From positions 1 to 24,252 of the forward strand of contig JBAROV010000200.1 in assembly GCA_049642465.1 (NCBI GenBank): a stretch of 24,252 bases of DNA, written 5' to 3'. The stretch is from CAWDPQ01 sp049642465 (GTDB lineage Bacteria > Acidobacteriota > Vicinamibacteria > Vicinamibacterales > 2-12-FULL-66-21). Of the stretch, positions 16,059-23,960 are shown one piece after another. Positions within the stretch are counted from its first letter, which is position 1. Every line of letters starts with the position of its first letter. Position numbers and translations under genes: made by a program. The notes beneath the pieces are model-generated. The model ran no database searches, had not been told where the DNA came from, and saw nothing but the letters and a program-made list of their open reading frames with translations.

Positions 16059-16622
16059 ATGAAGCGGCTCGTCATCCTCGCAGCAGTCGTGTGTCTAACA
16101 ACCGTGCAGGTTGCGCCGTTGTCGGCGACCGATCCCGAGTCGCAGTCGGCCACTTCAGCCGCCGCGCTCAGGGTGTTGCTGGACCAGCTGAAGCTGGAGG
16201 CGCTGGCCGTCCGCGATCCGGCAGGACCGAATCGGTACGTCGCTGCCCTCTACATGCCGGGATCCCAGCTGCTGGTCGTCAGCGCACCCTACTCGGTTCC
16301 ACCGCTGCTCGACAAGAAGATCGCTGCGGGCGATTACATGGAGGCCTACGTCGATCTCCAGAGCGTTGCGGACCGCAAGGGCCACTTCTTTGTCATCGAT
16401 ATGCAGGCGGACGGACTCAAGCGAGAGGTCATCGAGAACGAAGGCTTCGACAGCACGTCGATAGAGGGCGCCCCACCGGTCGCTTTCGACAGCAACTGGG
16501 ACGCACAGAAGCTGACCGAAGAGGAATACAACGCAAGGTTCAGCCGTGACGACGCGCGGTATGCACGGCTGCTGAACATTCTCAGGACCGCGTTGACGCG
16601 GAAGACGACTGCGCCTCTCTGA
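16059..16622 (+). CDS. Exported protein of unknown function
   Basis: 187 residues with a signal peptide (MKRLVILAAVVCLTTVQVAPLSA, about 1-23). The mature part is mixed alpha/beta: a helix (SAAALRVLLDQLKLEALAV), a predicted pair of strands (RYVAALYMPGSQLLVVSAPY), an acidic helix (AAGDYMEAYVDLQSV), a strand (HFFVIDMQADGL) and a final charged helix (LTEEEYNARFSRDDARYARLL). There are no cysteines in the mature part and no recognised domain. The ATG at 16059 has an excellent GGAGG site six bases upstream. It is divergent from the di-heme peroxidase-like gene and shares its control region, so it may be part of the same response. Function is not assigned. Confidence 0.75.
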   Translation: MKRLVILAAVVCLTTVQVAPLSATDPESQSATSAAALRVLLDQLKLEALAVRDPAGPNRYVAALYMPGSQLLVVSAPYSVPPLLDKKIAAGDYMEAYVDLQSVADRKGHFFVIDMQADGLKREVIENEGFDSTSIEGAPPVAFDSNWDAQKLTEEEYNARFSRDDARYARLLNILRTALTRKTTAPL

Positions 16623-16626
16623 ACCA

Positions 16627-16654
16627 GGTCGTCTGCCGGCCGCGTCGGCCGACC
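16627..16654 (+). terminator. Stem-loop just after the exported unknown gene
   Basis: GGTCG (16627-16631) pairs with CGACC (16650-16654), and inside it GCCG (16635-16638) pairs with CGGC (16646-16649), with a 3-base bulge and a 7-base loop. It starts 5 bases after the stop codon at 16620-16622. There is no T-tract, so it is a candidate for termination or mRNA end protection only. The rest of the gap to 16798 holds no gene I can support. Confidence 0.35.
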
Positions 16655-16798
16655 ATCGTCCGGATGCGGAACGTGTGGTCCCGCCACCGAACACTTTCGG
16701 GGTTGCCGGCGGATCCGGATCGCTCTAAGTTGCACGATCGGTGCGGCTTTCAGCAGCGCGGCCTGCTGGCAGCCGGTTCGCTAGTGTGACCGGGCGAG

Positions 16799-19210
16799 AT
16801 GTTCACCTTCAAGTACGCGGCCAGAACGCTGCTGCGGTCGCCGGGTTTTTTCGCGATCGCGGTCGCGACCATCGCGCTCGGCATTGCCGCGAACAGCGCC
16901 ATTTTCAGCGTCGTGAACGGTGTGCTTCTGAGGCCCCTGCCGTTCCCGGATGAAGAACGTGTCGTGAAGGTGATCACGGCCACGCAACAGGAAAAAGACG
17001 GCAATCACTCGGCGGGCGATTTCATGGATCTTCGCCAGCGCAACCGCACGCTCGCGGCGCTCGCCGGATTCCGGAACGTGATGGTCGGAGTCGCCGCGAC
17101 GGCGGGAAATCCGATCCTGCTCGAAGCGGCATGGGTCACGCCCGACTTTTTCGACGTCCTGGCTGCGCCAACCGAGCAGGGCCGTGCATTCTCCGCTGCC
17201 GACAAGTCCGCCGGGCAGGCGCTCGTCGTGATCGGCCACGATGCCGCGCAGCAGCTGTTCGCCGTGGGCACCCCCGCCGTGGGCCGCACCGTACGAATCG
17301 ATGGCGAGTCGTACACGGTCGCGGCCGTGATGCCCGCGGGCTTCGCCTTCCCGTCGCGAGCCAGGCTCTGGATGCTCTCGCCGTTGGCTGTGCCCCCGGC
17401 GCCCGTCGATCTGAAGGATCCGCTGACCAACCGCGACGTGCAGTATTTCGAATCGGTGGCGCGCCTGAAGCCAGCGGTCTCGCTTGCCACGGCGCAGCAG
17501 GATCTCCACGCGATCGCGGTGTCAATCCAGCAGGAGCACCCGCAGACCAGCGGTGGACGCGATCTCCGCGCCCTGCCGATCCGCGACAGCCTTGTCGGCG
17601 GCGTGCGCGACGCGCTGCTCATGATCCAGGCGGCCGTCGGCCTCGTGCTGCTCATCGCGTGCGCGAACGTGTCGAGCCTGTTGATTGCACGGGCGACGGG
17701 ACGCCGGCGCGATCTCGCGATTCGAACGGCGCTTGGCGCCAGCCGCGTTCAACTGATTCGTCAGCTGCTGGCGGAGAGCTTGATCGTCGGCGTCTGCGGC
17801 GGGCTGGCTGGTTTGCTCGTCGCCTCATGGCTCGTCGCGCTGCTCGTGCGAATCCTGCCAAGTGGAGTGCCGCGGATCGATGCCATCACGCTCGACACGA
17901 CCGTGATGGTCGTCACACTCGTCGCATCGGTCGGCAGCGGCATCCTGTTCGGCATCCTGCCCGCGCTGCAGGCGTCGCGGACCAGGGCCGTGCACGCGAT
18001 CAAAGAGGCGGGGACGCGCGGCGGATCACGCCCGCGCGGCCGATCGGCGCTGGTCGTCGCGGAAATTGCTCTGACGCTTGTCCTGCTTGCAGGCGCAGGC
18101 CTCCTGGCCAACAGTTTTCTTCGACTCCAGCGCGTGGATGCCGGCTTCGACCCGGAAGACGTGACGATCAGTTATCTCATGCTCCCGCAGTCCCGCTATC
18201 CAAAAGGCGCCGACCAGACACGGCTGTACCGGCGCCTGCTCGACGGCCTTCTGGCACGGCCGGAGCTGCAGGCGGTGGGCGTCGGTTTTCCAGGACCCTT
18301 CAACGCGAGAAACGCCAGCGGGACTTTCTTCATCGAGGGGAGTCCCTCCGCAACACGCGCCGATCGTCCGTTCGCGCACCTTGCCGCGGTATCCGGCGGC
18401 TACTTCGCCGCCATGGGCATTCCCCTGCTGGCGGGTCGCACGTTCGAGGAGCGCGACGTCGAGACCGCGCCGCCGGTCGCGGTCGTCAGCGCCTCGATGG
18501 CCCGCAGGTACTGGCCGGGACAGGATCCCATCGGCAGGCGGCTGCGCTTCGACGAGGACGAGACCAATCCCTGGTTCACCGTGGTCGGGCTCGTTGGCGA
18601 TGTCCGTCAGCTGGGTTTGAGGGTCGAGGCGCCGCCGCTGCTATTCCTGCCGTACGCGCAGTTCGCGCTGCCGGTCACGAGCGTGGCAGTTCGCAGCTCG
18701 CTGCCGCAGGCAGCGGTCACGGCGCTCGTCAAGTCCCAGCTGGCCGCCATCGATCCGGATCTGCCGCTGGGCCGTATCACGTCGTTGCAGGCGGAGTTCG
18801 AGCGCAATGTGGACCAGCCGCGATTTCGCGCGATGCTGATTGGCGTCTTCGCGGTGCTCGCGCTGGCGCTCGCCGCCATCGGCGTCTACGGATTGATTAG
18901 CTTCACGGTCACCGAGCGAACGCGCGAGATCGGCATCCGCGTGGCGCTCGGTGCCGCGCCTCGACAAGTGATCGTGCCGGTCATCAGAGAAGGGATCGGT
19001 CTGGCGCTCGCCGGGATCGCCATCGGGCTCGCCGGCGCGGCGGCGGCAGCGCGGGCGCTGTCAGCGTTTCTGTTCGGAGTGGGCGCGAGCGATCCGCTCA
19101 CCTTTTCGGGCGTCGCGCTGCTGATGCTGTTTGTCGCGTTCGTCGCCAGCTACATCCCGTCGCGCCGCGCGTCGAGGATCGATCCGGTGCTCGCGCTTCG
19201 AGCGGAGTAG
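16799..19210 (+). CDS. ADOP-type MacB/FtsX ABC transporter permease without prefix domain
   Basis: 803 residues beginning directly at the first membrane segment (FKYAARTLLRSPGFFAIAVATIALGIAANSA pattern, residues 4-34 region). The duplicated plan is clear: periplasmic MacB-like domain, FtsX block one (LIARATGRRRDLAIRTALGA), second periplasmic domain and FtsX block two (REIGIRVALGAAPRQVIVPV), ending with YIPSRRASRIDPVLALR, a standard ADOP terminus. Unlike the permease at 9999 it lacks the N-terminal helical prefix and has no PadR gene in front. No ATPase is nearby. The ATG at 16799 has a weak ribosome site (GGGCGAG). It converges with the winged-helix/TPR gene after 43 bases; that regulator is not obviously its controller. 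Substrate unknown. Confidence 0.9.
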   Translation: MFTFKYAARTLLRSPGFFAIAVATIALGIAANSAIFSVVNGVLLRPLPFPDEERVVKVITATQQEKDGNHSAGDFMDLRQRNRTLAALAGFRNVMVGVAATAGNPILLEAAWVTPDFFDVLAAPTEQGRAFSAADKSAGQALVVIGHDAAQQLFAVGTPAVGRTVRIDGESYTVAAVMPAGFAFPSRARLWMLSPLAVPPAPVDLKDPLTNRDVQYFESVARLKPAVSLATAQQDLHAIAVSIQQEHPQTSGGRDLRALPIRDSLVGGVRDALLMIQAAVGLVLLIACANVSSLLIARATGRRRDLAIRTALGASRVQLIRQLLAESLIVGVCGGLAGLLVASWLVALLVRILPSGVPRIDAITLDTTVMVVTLVASVGSGILFGILPALQASRTRAVHAIKEAGTRGGSRPRGRSALVVAEIALTLVLLAGAGLLANSFLRLQRVDAGFDPEDVTISYLMLPQSRYPKGADQTRLYRRLLDGLLARPELQAVGVGFPGPFNARNASGTFFIEGSPSATRADRPFAHLAAVSGGYFAAMGIPLLAGRTFEERDVETAPPVAVVSASMARRYWPGQDPIGRRLRFDEDETNPWFTVVGLVGDVRQLGLRVEAPPLLFLPYAQFALPVTSVAVRSSLPQAAVTALVKSQLAAIDPDLPLGRITSLQAEFERNVDQPRFRAMLIGVFAVLALALAAIGVYGLISFTVTERTREIGIRVALGAAPRQVIVPVIREGIGLALAGIAIGLAGAAAAARALSAFLFGVGASDPLTFSGVALLMLFVAFVASYIPSRRASRIDPVLALRAE
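18976..18997. repeat. 22-bp exact repeat, copy A (inside permease gene)
   Basis: These 22 bases, encoding the core of PVIREGI in the last FtsX block of the permease, recur without mismatch at 23937-23958, in the same orientation and about 5 kb away. A match of this length is not expected by chance in a window this size. Confidence 0.8.
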
Positions 19211-19253
19211 CACAGACCTTCAGCTTCGCGCACGGGAACAACCCTCGCCTGGA

Positions 19254-21017
19254 TCACGCTGGGGCGAGACGCATCTTGCGCAGTAGCGCGGCAAAACGTG
19301 GATCTGACCGAATCGGATCGAAGAACCAATAGCTCTTGATCGGCATGATGAACTGATCGCGACCCTCGACCGCGCGATCGAGCCATTCAAAGGCGCGATC
19401 GATCTCTCCGAGGCCGAGATGGATCCACGCAAAACTCGTGGGCGGCACGTATGAATGTGTCGCCCGCTCGCGAAGGCGCTCCATCACGATGCGCGCCTCG
19501 GCGGCCTCTCCTGCCAGGGCCAACGACAGGCCGAACCATCCCAGCATCGATGACGCACCGCCCGAAAGTTCGACTGCCTCTCGGTAGGCGGGGATCGCCT
19601 TGTCGAAAACCCTCTGATCTCGATAACAGGATGCGATCAACGCCCGACCCCAGTAGGCGCAGGGTTCGAGCTCCAGTATCCGTCGCGCCTGCTCCATGGC
19701 TCGGTCGTAGCGACGCCACAACAGCAGCACCGCCCCGAGATGGCTTCGCAGACCGACTGACTGCGGATCCCAGAGGAGAGCGAGCTCGAGCTGCGCCACC
19801 GCTTCTTCGAGGCGTCCGAACGGAATAAGAGCGTTGAACGCATACCGCTCCCTGACGATGGGCGAAGCGGGACTCAACTCCAGGGCGCGCGCCATTTCCC
19901 TCTCGACCTCCGGCCAGTCGTAGGCGAGCTGCTTGTGGTACAGACCGAGCAGCGCATGCGTTTCGCCGAGGGAGTTGTCGATTTCCAATGCGCGAATCGC
20001 GTACAGAACGCCTGTCGAGAACGCCTCTCTCGGTGACATGAAACCGAAGTACGCGAGGTACCAATAAATCTCCGCCAGCCCGTCGTACCCGAGAGCGAAC
20101 CCAGGATCTCGCGAGATTGCCTCCTCGAAGTGCTGTCGCGCTTTCGCGAACGCCTCCGGCGTTCCGGCGGCCATGCGGGATCTGCCCTGCAGATATGCGT
20201 CATAGGCGCCGAGGTTCTGCGTGGGTGGTTGTCTGACCATCGCATCCCCGGCCTGCCTCGTCCGAAGCGCCTGTGTGATGTGTAGGTTGTCGATGTGTGC
20301 TGCGATGTCTCGAGCGACGCAGCTCTCGATCCTGAAGATGTCATGTAACTCCGCCTGGTAGAGCCTGGCGAACACGTGCGTCTGGTTACTCGCGCGGACG
20401 AGCTGCACCGTCAGCGCTACCCCGTCATCGACGTGGCGAACGCCACCCTCGACGACGTACTCGACGTCGAGCTCGTGGCCAATCCGCGTAATGTCTTTGC
20501 GGCTGCCCTTGTAGCGAAACGCGGTCGTCCGAGCGATCACGCTCAGAGCCTCCGGCGCCAATCCCGCGAGTTCGGTGATGATCTCATCGGTCATCGCATC
20601 GCTGAAGTAGTCCTGCGCCGGATCGCCGCTCAGATTGAGGAAAGGAAGCACCACGAGTCTGGTTGGCGACAACGACGTCTGTTTGGCGGAGAACCGGTGC
20701 TCGGAAACGGCTGCGATGAACCGGTACCCGTGCTTTGGTAGCGTCTGGATGAAACGTGGTTTCTCCGCCGAGTCGCCGAGGGCCTCGCGCAAGCGCGCCA
20801 CCGCGGTATTCAGGTTGTTCTGAAAATCTACGAAGACGTCCGCCGGCCAGAGCCGGTGCTGCAACTCCTTCCGTGTGACCACTTCGCCTGGCTGTTCGAG
20901 CAGCAGCGCCAGGACCTGGAAGGACTGTTCGCGCAGGCCGATGCGCACTCCTCGCTTGTGAAGCTGCCCGGCTGCGAGGTCGACCTCAAAGGCGCCGAAT
21001 CGGACGGTTCTGGGCAC
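19254..21017 (-). CDS. Winged-helix regulator with FlgO/TolB-like and TPR domains
   Basis: 587 residues in three parts. Residues 1-105 are an OmpR/CadC-type winged helix (FEVDLAAGQLHKRG, LREQSFQVLALLLEQPGEVVTRKELQ, then NNLNTAVARLREALGD and the wing RFIQTLPKHGYRF). Residues about 119-250 are the FlgO/adenylate-cyclase-associated module (VVLPFLNLSGDPAQDYFSDAMTDEIITELA). Residues about 270-585 are tetratricopeptide repeats (for example EAFAKARQHFEEAISRDPGFALGY). Unlike CadC, no membrane segment separates the DNA-binding and sensor parts, so it is probably cytoplasmic. Such proteins are abundant in Acidobacteriota as one-component regulators. The GTG start at 21017 has a GGAAG site. A good promoter with an overlapping palindrome lies upstream, suggesting autoregulation. 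The target may be the divergent hydrolase gene. Confidence 0.85.
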   Translation of the reverse strand: MPRTVRFGAFEVDLAAGQLHKRGVRIGLREQSFQVLALLLEQPGEVVTRKELQHRLWPADVFVDFQNNLNTAVARLREALGDSAEKPRFIQTLPKHGYRFIAAVSEHRFSAKQTSLSPTRLVVLPFLNLSGDPAQDYFSDAMTDEIITELAGLAPEALSVIARTTAFRYKGSRKDITRIGHELDVEYVVEGGVRHVDDGVALTVQLVRASNQTHVFARLYQAELHDIFRIESCVARDIAAHIDNLHITQALRTRQAGDAMVRQPPTQNLGAYDAYLQGRSRMAAGTPEAFAKARQHFEEAISRDPGFALGYDGLAEIYWYLAYFGFMSPREAFSTGVLYAIRALEIDNSLGETHALLGLYHKQLAYDWPEVEREMARALELSPASPIVRERYAFNALIPFGRLEEAVAQLELALLWDPQSVGLRSHLGAVLLLWRRYDRAMEQARRILELEPCAYWGRALIASCYRDQRVFDKAIPAYREAVELSGGASSMLGWFGLSLALAGEAAEARIVMERLRERATHSYVPPTSFAWIHLGLGEIDRAFEWLDRAVEGRDQFIMPIKSYWFFDPIRSDPRFAALLRKMRLAPA

Positions 21018-21047
21018 GTTGCCGCTTCCAATGGCGGTCGGGACTGG

Positions 21048-21076
21048 AGCCTAAACCCACAACTCCTGGGAGTCAA
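21048..21076 (-). promoter_or_regulatory. Sigma-70-like promoter with palindrome over -35
   Basis: On the minus strand TTGACT (21076-21071) is followed after exactly 17 bases by TAGGCT (21053-21048). A 12-base palindrome, ACTCC-TG-GGAGT in plus-strand reading (21062-21073), overlaps the -35 box and spacer. Transcription would begin near 21041, about 24 bases before the GTG start of the winged-helix/TPR gene. An overlapping operator here would allow repression. The remaining 21077-21243 holds no gene. Confidence 0.45.
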
Positions 21077-21243
21077 TCGCAGCCAAAGCGGGTGCGCTCA
21101 ATTGGATGCGCGGCAGGCTGAATTCAAGAACGAGTCAAGATGCCGTCAATTTTCTTTCGTCTGCCCGACGAGGATAGTGGAGAGAGGGCGCATCAGCGCG
21201 CCAGTCTCTTGGCGTCGCTCATCCGCGCCGAGTGAGGCCTGTC

Positions 21244-23496
21244 ATGACCCGTCATGTCTTCGTTGCCTTCGTGATTGCTTCCTCAATTATGCTCGGGCCC
21301 TCAATCGCAGGTCGAGAGTCTCAAGTCGTCGCACTCTTCGGCCTGAATTCGCCCGGCGACGGTCCGTTCCCGAGTGATTGGTTCACGGTCCGTGACGCCA
21401 CGCAGAATACCGGCCTGCGCGTGTCGCTACCGAAGCCCGACTGCCAGGTGTTTGTCTCCGATTGTGAGGACCTCGACGTCATCAACGAGCTGGACGGCTT
21501 CAATCTCCAGCCGCGCCTGTCCATTCCCTTCAGTGGCCAGATCAGTCCAGACACGGTCAACAGCGAAGCCGTGTTCCTGGTCAGCCTCGGGAACACGGTG
21601 CAGGATTACGATGGCATGCCGTGGGGCACTCGGGTCGGCATCGACCAGGTCGTCTGGGACCCGTCCACCAAAACGCTGCACGTGGAATCGGACAAGCTGC
21701 TCGATCAGCACACGCGCTACCTGCTGGTGGTGACCAAGCGCGTACTCGGCGAGAACGACAAGGACATCAAAGCGGCAAAGGAGTTTCTCCGCTTCGTCGA
21801 TGACGACGTCCGCGCATCGACCGGCGATCCGGATCTGGATGCCTACCGCGCGGTTCTGCGCGGCGCTTTGACGGAGCTCGACATGCACGGAATCGTTCCC
21901 AAAGGGCAGGTCGTCACAGCCAGCGTGCTCACCACACAGAGCGCGACAGCGGTTCTGGAAAAGATCCGCGATCAGATCCACGCGGCGACGCCCGAGCCGG
22001 CCGACTTCCTGCTGGGATCCTCCGGCGAGCGAACCGTATTCAGCCTGGATGGGATAACGAGCATCCGGTGGAACCAGCAGACACAGGATGCGCCGCCGGG
22101 GTTCACACTCCGGACCCTGGACCTTTCAGAGATCCGCCTCTTCGAGGGGGCCATTGGCATCGTTGCGTTCGGCAAGTACCAGTCGCCGGATTACGTGGTC
22201 CATCCCGGGGAGTACATCCCGCCGGTCGGGACGCGCACCGGAGAGCCGGCTGTGAAGCGAATCAACGAGATTTACTTCAACTTGTATCTGCCGTCTGGCC
22301 CCGTGCCACCGAACGGCTGGCCGATCGCGATCGTCGGCCACGGCATCAACGGCAGCAAGAACCCTGGGTTTTTCCCCGCAGCCGCTCCGGGATCCCGTAA
22401 TCGTGATGAGCTCGTGAGCGCTCTGGCGGCGCAAGGCATTGCGATCGTCACGACCAGCGCAGTGGGAGCCGGTTTCGGCCGGCTCGGCACGCTGACCGTC
22501 AACACGACTGAGGGCGCGTCCGTTACGTTCTCCGCGGGAGGTCGTGGCATCGATCAGGGCCCGCGCGATGGTCTGATCGCGGCCAACGAGGGGGGCGTCC
22601 CTGCCCCGCCGCGAGGCATCGTGCATTATTCCGATGCGTTTCGGCAGACGGCCGCTGACTTGATGCAGCTCGTGCGCGTAATCGAGGTAGGGATCGACGC
22701 CGACGGCGACGGGCGTCACGATCTGGACCCCTCGCGGATCTACTTCGACGGGTCGTCCTGGAGTGGCGGTTACGGGACAGTTTTTCTCGGGGTCGAGCCA
22801 GATGTACGGGCGGCGGTGCTCAAGGCACAAGGGGACCCGGTGTGGTTTGCGCTGCGGGGACCGGCCATCAGGCGGACCGCCGCCGCGATCCTCGCGTCAC
22901 GGCAGCCGTCGCCGCTCAACTTCCCGGGGATAAGCGTCTTCGCCGGCCTTCCCGCCGACCCGCCAGCCTTCGATGAGAACTGGCCCCTCAGGAATGGCAT
23001 CCCTCTGACGGTTCAACTGGAGGACGGTGCGACACGGGTAATCCAGTCGCCGGTCAGCAATCGCGTCACAGGAGCCCTGGCGCTCCAGGAGATACTCGAG
23101 CGCTACGAATGGGTCTCCCATGCGGGGAGCCCGGTAGCCTATGCGCCGCACGTCCGAAAGGCCCCGTTGCGAGACGCGCCGGCCAAGAGCGTACTCTGCG
23201 TGGTTTTCAAGGGGGACGAGACCGCCCCCAACCCTACGACGACAGCCATCCTACGCGCCGGTGCTCTGGCAGATCGGACGATGTACTATCGCCACGACCT
23301 TGCGCGACTTGATTTCCCATCTCTGCCGCGAAACCCGCACGGCTTCAACATCGCTTCGATCGCGCCGGAGTATCTGCAGCTGGACGCGACCTTCTTCGTC
23401 ACGGACGGCGCGGTAGTCAGCCACCCGGCGCCCGCTCGCTACTTCGAGTTTCCGATCGTTGGCATATTGCCGGAGGATCTGAACTTCATCCGATAA
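21244..23496 (+). CDS. Exported lipase-like alpha/beta hydrolase
   Basis: 750 residues. Residues 1-22 look like a signal peptide. Residues about 25-340 form an N-terminal beta-rich region with an Ig-like start (SIPFSGQISPDTVNSEAVFLVSLG) as in bacterial virulence-factor-type lipases. The hydrolase core follows: WPIAIVGHGINGS (359-371, oxyanion region), a Ca-loop-like DADGDGRHDLD (485-495), then the nucleophile strand RIYFDGSSWSGGYGT (498-512). The expected GxSxGG is altered to GSSWSGG, so the nucleophile is Ser505 or Ser507. Later acid and His residues (possibly Asp and His in the last 120 residues) were not assigned with certainty. An exported esterase or lipase is likely. The ATG at 21244 has a GTGAGG site; an in-frame GTG at 21232 is less likely. 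The next gene follows after 25 bases. Confidence 0.75.
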   Translation: MTRHVFVAFVIASSIMLGPSIAGRESQVVALFGLNSPGDGPFPSDWFTVRDATQNTGLRVSLPKPDCQVFVSDCEDLDVINELDGFNLQPRLSIPFSGQISPDTVNSEAVFLVSLGNTVQDYDGMPWGTRVGIDQVVWDPSTKTLHVESDKLLDQHTRYLLVVTKRVLGENDKDIKAAKEFLRFVDDDVRASTGDPDLDAYRAVLRGALTELDMHGIVPKGQVVTASVLTTQSATAVLEKIRDQIHAATPEPADFLLGSSGERTVFSLDGITSIRWNQQTQDAPPGFTLRTLDLSEIRLFEGAIGIVAFGKYQSPDYVVHPGEYIPPVGTRTGEPAVKRINEIYFNLYLPSGPVPPNGWPIAIVGHGINGSKNPGFFPAAAPGSRNRDELVSALAAQGIAIVTTSAVGAGFGRLGTLTVNTTEGASVTFSAGGRGIDQGPRDGLIAANEGGVPAPPRGIVHYSDAFRQTAADLMQLVRVIEVGIDADGDGRHDLDPSRIYFDGSSWSGGYGTVFLGVEPDVRAAVLKAQGDPVWFALRGPAIRRTAAAILASRQPSPLNFPGISVFAGLPADPPAFDENWPLRNGIPLTVQLEDGATRVIQSPVSNRVTGALALQEILERYEWVSHAGSPVAYAPHVRKAPLRDAPAKSVLCVVFKGDETAPNPTTTAILRAGALADRTMYYRHDLARLDFPSLPRNPHGFNIASIAPEYLQLDATFFVTDGAVVSHPAPARYFEFPIVGILPEDLNFIR

Positions 23497-23521
23497 CATG
23501 TGCACCCTACGGAGGTGGACG

Positions 23522-23929
23522 ATGCTTAGGCGATTCGCGTCCGCGTCCTCAGTTGCTTCTGTGGTTGTCGCCGCTGGGGCACTCGTAAGCCTGCTCCCGC
23601 CCCGCTGGTCGCCGGCTGATGCGCGTGTGCTGACGACCGCGTGGTGCTTCGTTCCACTGGCATGGGGCCTGTGGGCGATGCTGTCCCCAGCGCACTGGGT
23701 TCCGCGCCGATTGCCGCTGTGGGGTGCAATTCTCGGGGTTGCCGCAGGGATCGTCGCCGGCCCCGTACTCGATCTCCCGCTACGTCTCGGAGGCCTGCGG
23801 GATCTTCGCTGGATCACACTGATTGTCGGACCCCTCTTTTATTACATGGTCTGGCTGTTAGTGCGTGTCGCTTATCGTTCCCTTTGCCTCAATGCCCAGC
23901 CTCCCGAGACAGTGGTCGGAGGAACGTGA
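23522..23929 (+). CDS. Small four-helix membrane protein, unknown function
   Basis: 135 residues from an ATG at 23522 that has a strong GGAGG site at 23511-23515; the in-frame ATG at 23498 lacks one. Hydrophobic segments lie at about 8-25 (ASSVASVVVAAGALVSLL), 36-53 (VLTTAWCFVPLAWGLWAM), 65-84 (PLWGAILGVAAGIVAG) and 97-117 (WITLIVGPLFYYMVWLLVRVA), so it is an inner-membrane protein with a short polar tail. No family is recognised. It follows the hydrolase by 25 bases and may be cotranscribed with it. Confidence 0.7.
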   Translation: MLRRFASASSVASVVVAAGALVSLLPPRWSPADARVLTTAWCFVPLAWGLWAMLSPAHWVPRRLPLWGAILGVAAGIVAGPVLDLPLRLGGLRDLRWITLIVGPLFYYMVWLLVRVAYRSLCLNAQPPETVVGGT

Positions 23930-23936
23930 CGGCGCG

Positions 23937-23958
23937 GCCGGTCATCAGAGAAGGGATC
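23937..23958. repeat. 22-bp exact repeat, copy B (intergenic)
   Basis: Identical to 18976-18997, same orientation, located between the convergent membrane-protein and glycine-zipper genes. After one mismatch three more bases also agree. Read in the plus strand it still encodes PVIREGI, so it could be a tiny relic of an ADOP permease 3' region. Confidence 0.75.
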
Positions 23959-23960
23959 CG

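Noticed and set aside
16767..16782. Third sigma-54-like element (TGGCA with GC at the right spacing)
   Set aside because: Several consensus positions differ and the predicted transcript start would be only about 6 bases before the permease ATG.
17131..18900. 589-residue plus-strand open frame
   Set aside because: It lies wholly inside the permease gene in another frame and has Arg/Ala/Gly-rich non-protein-like composition.
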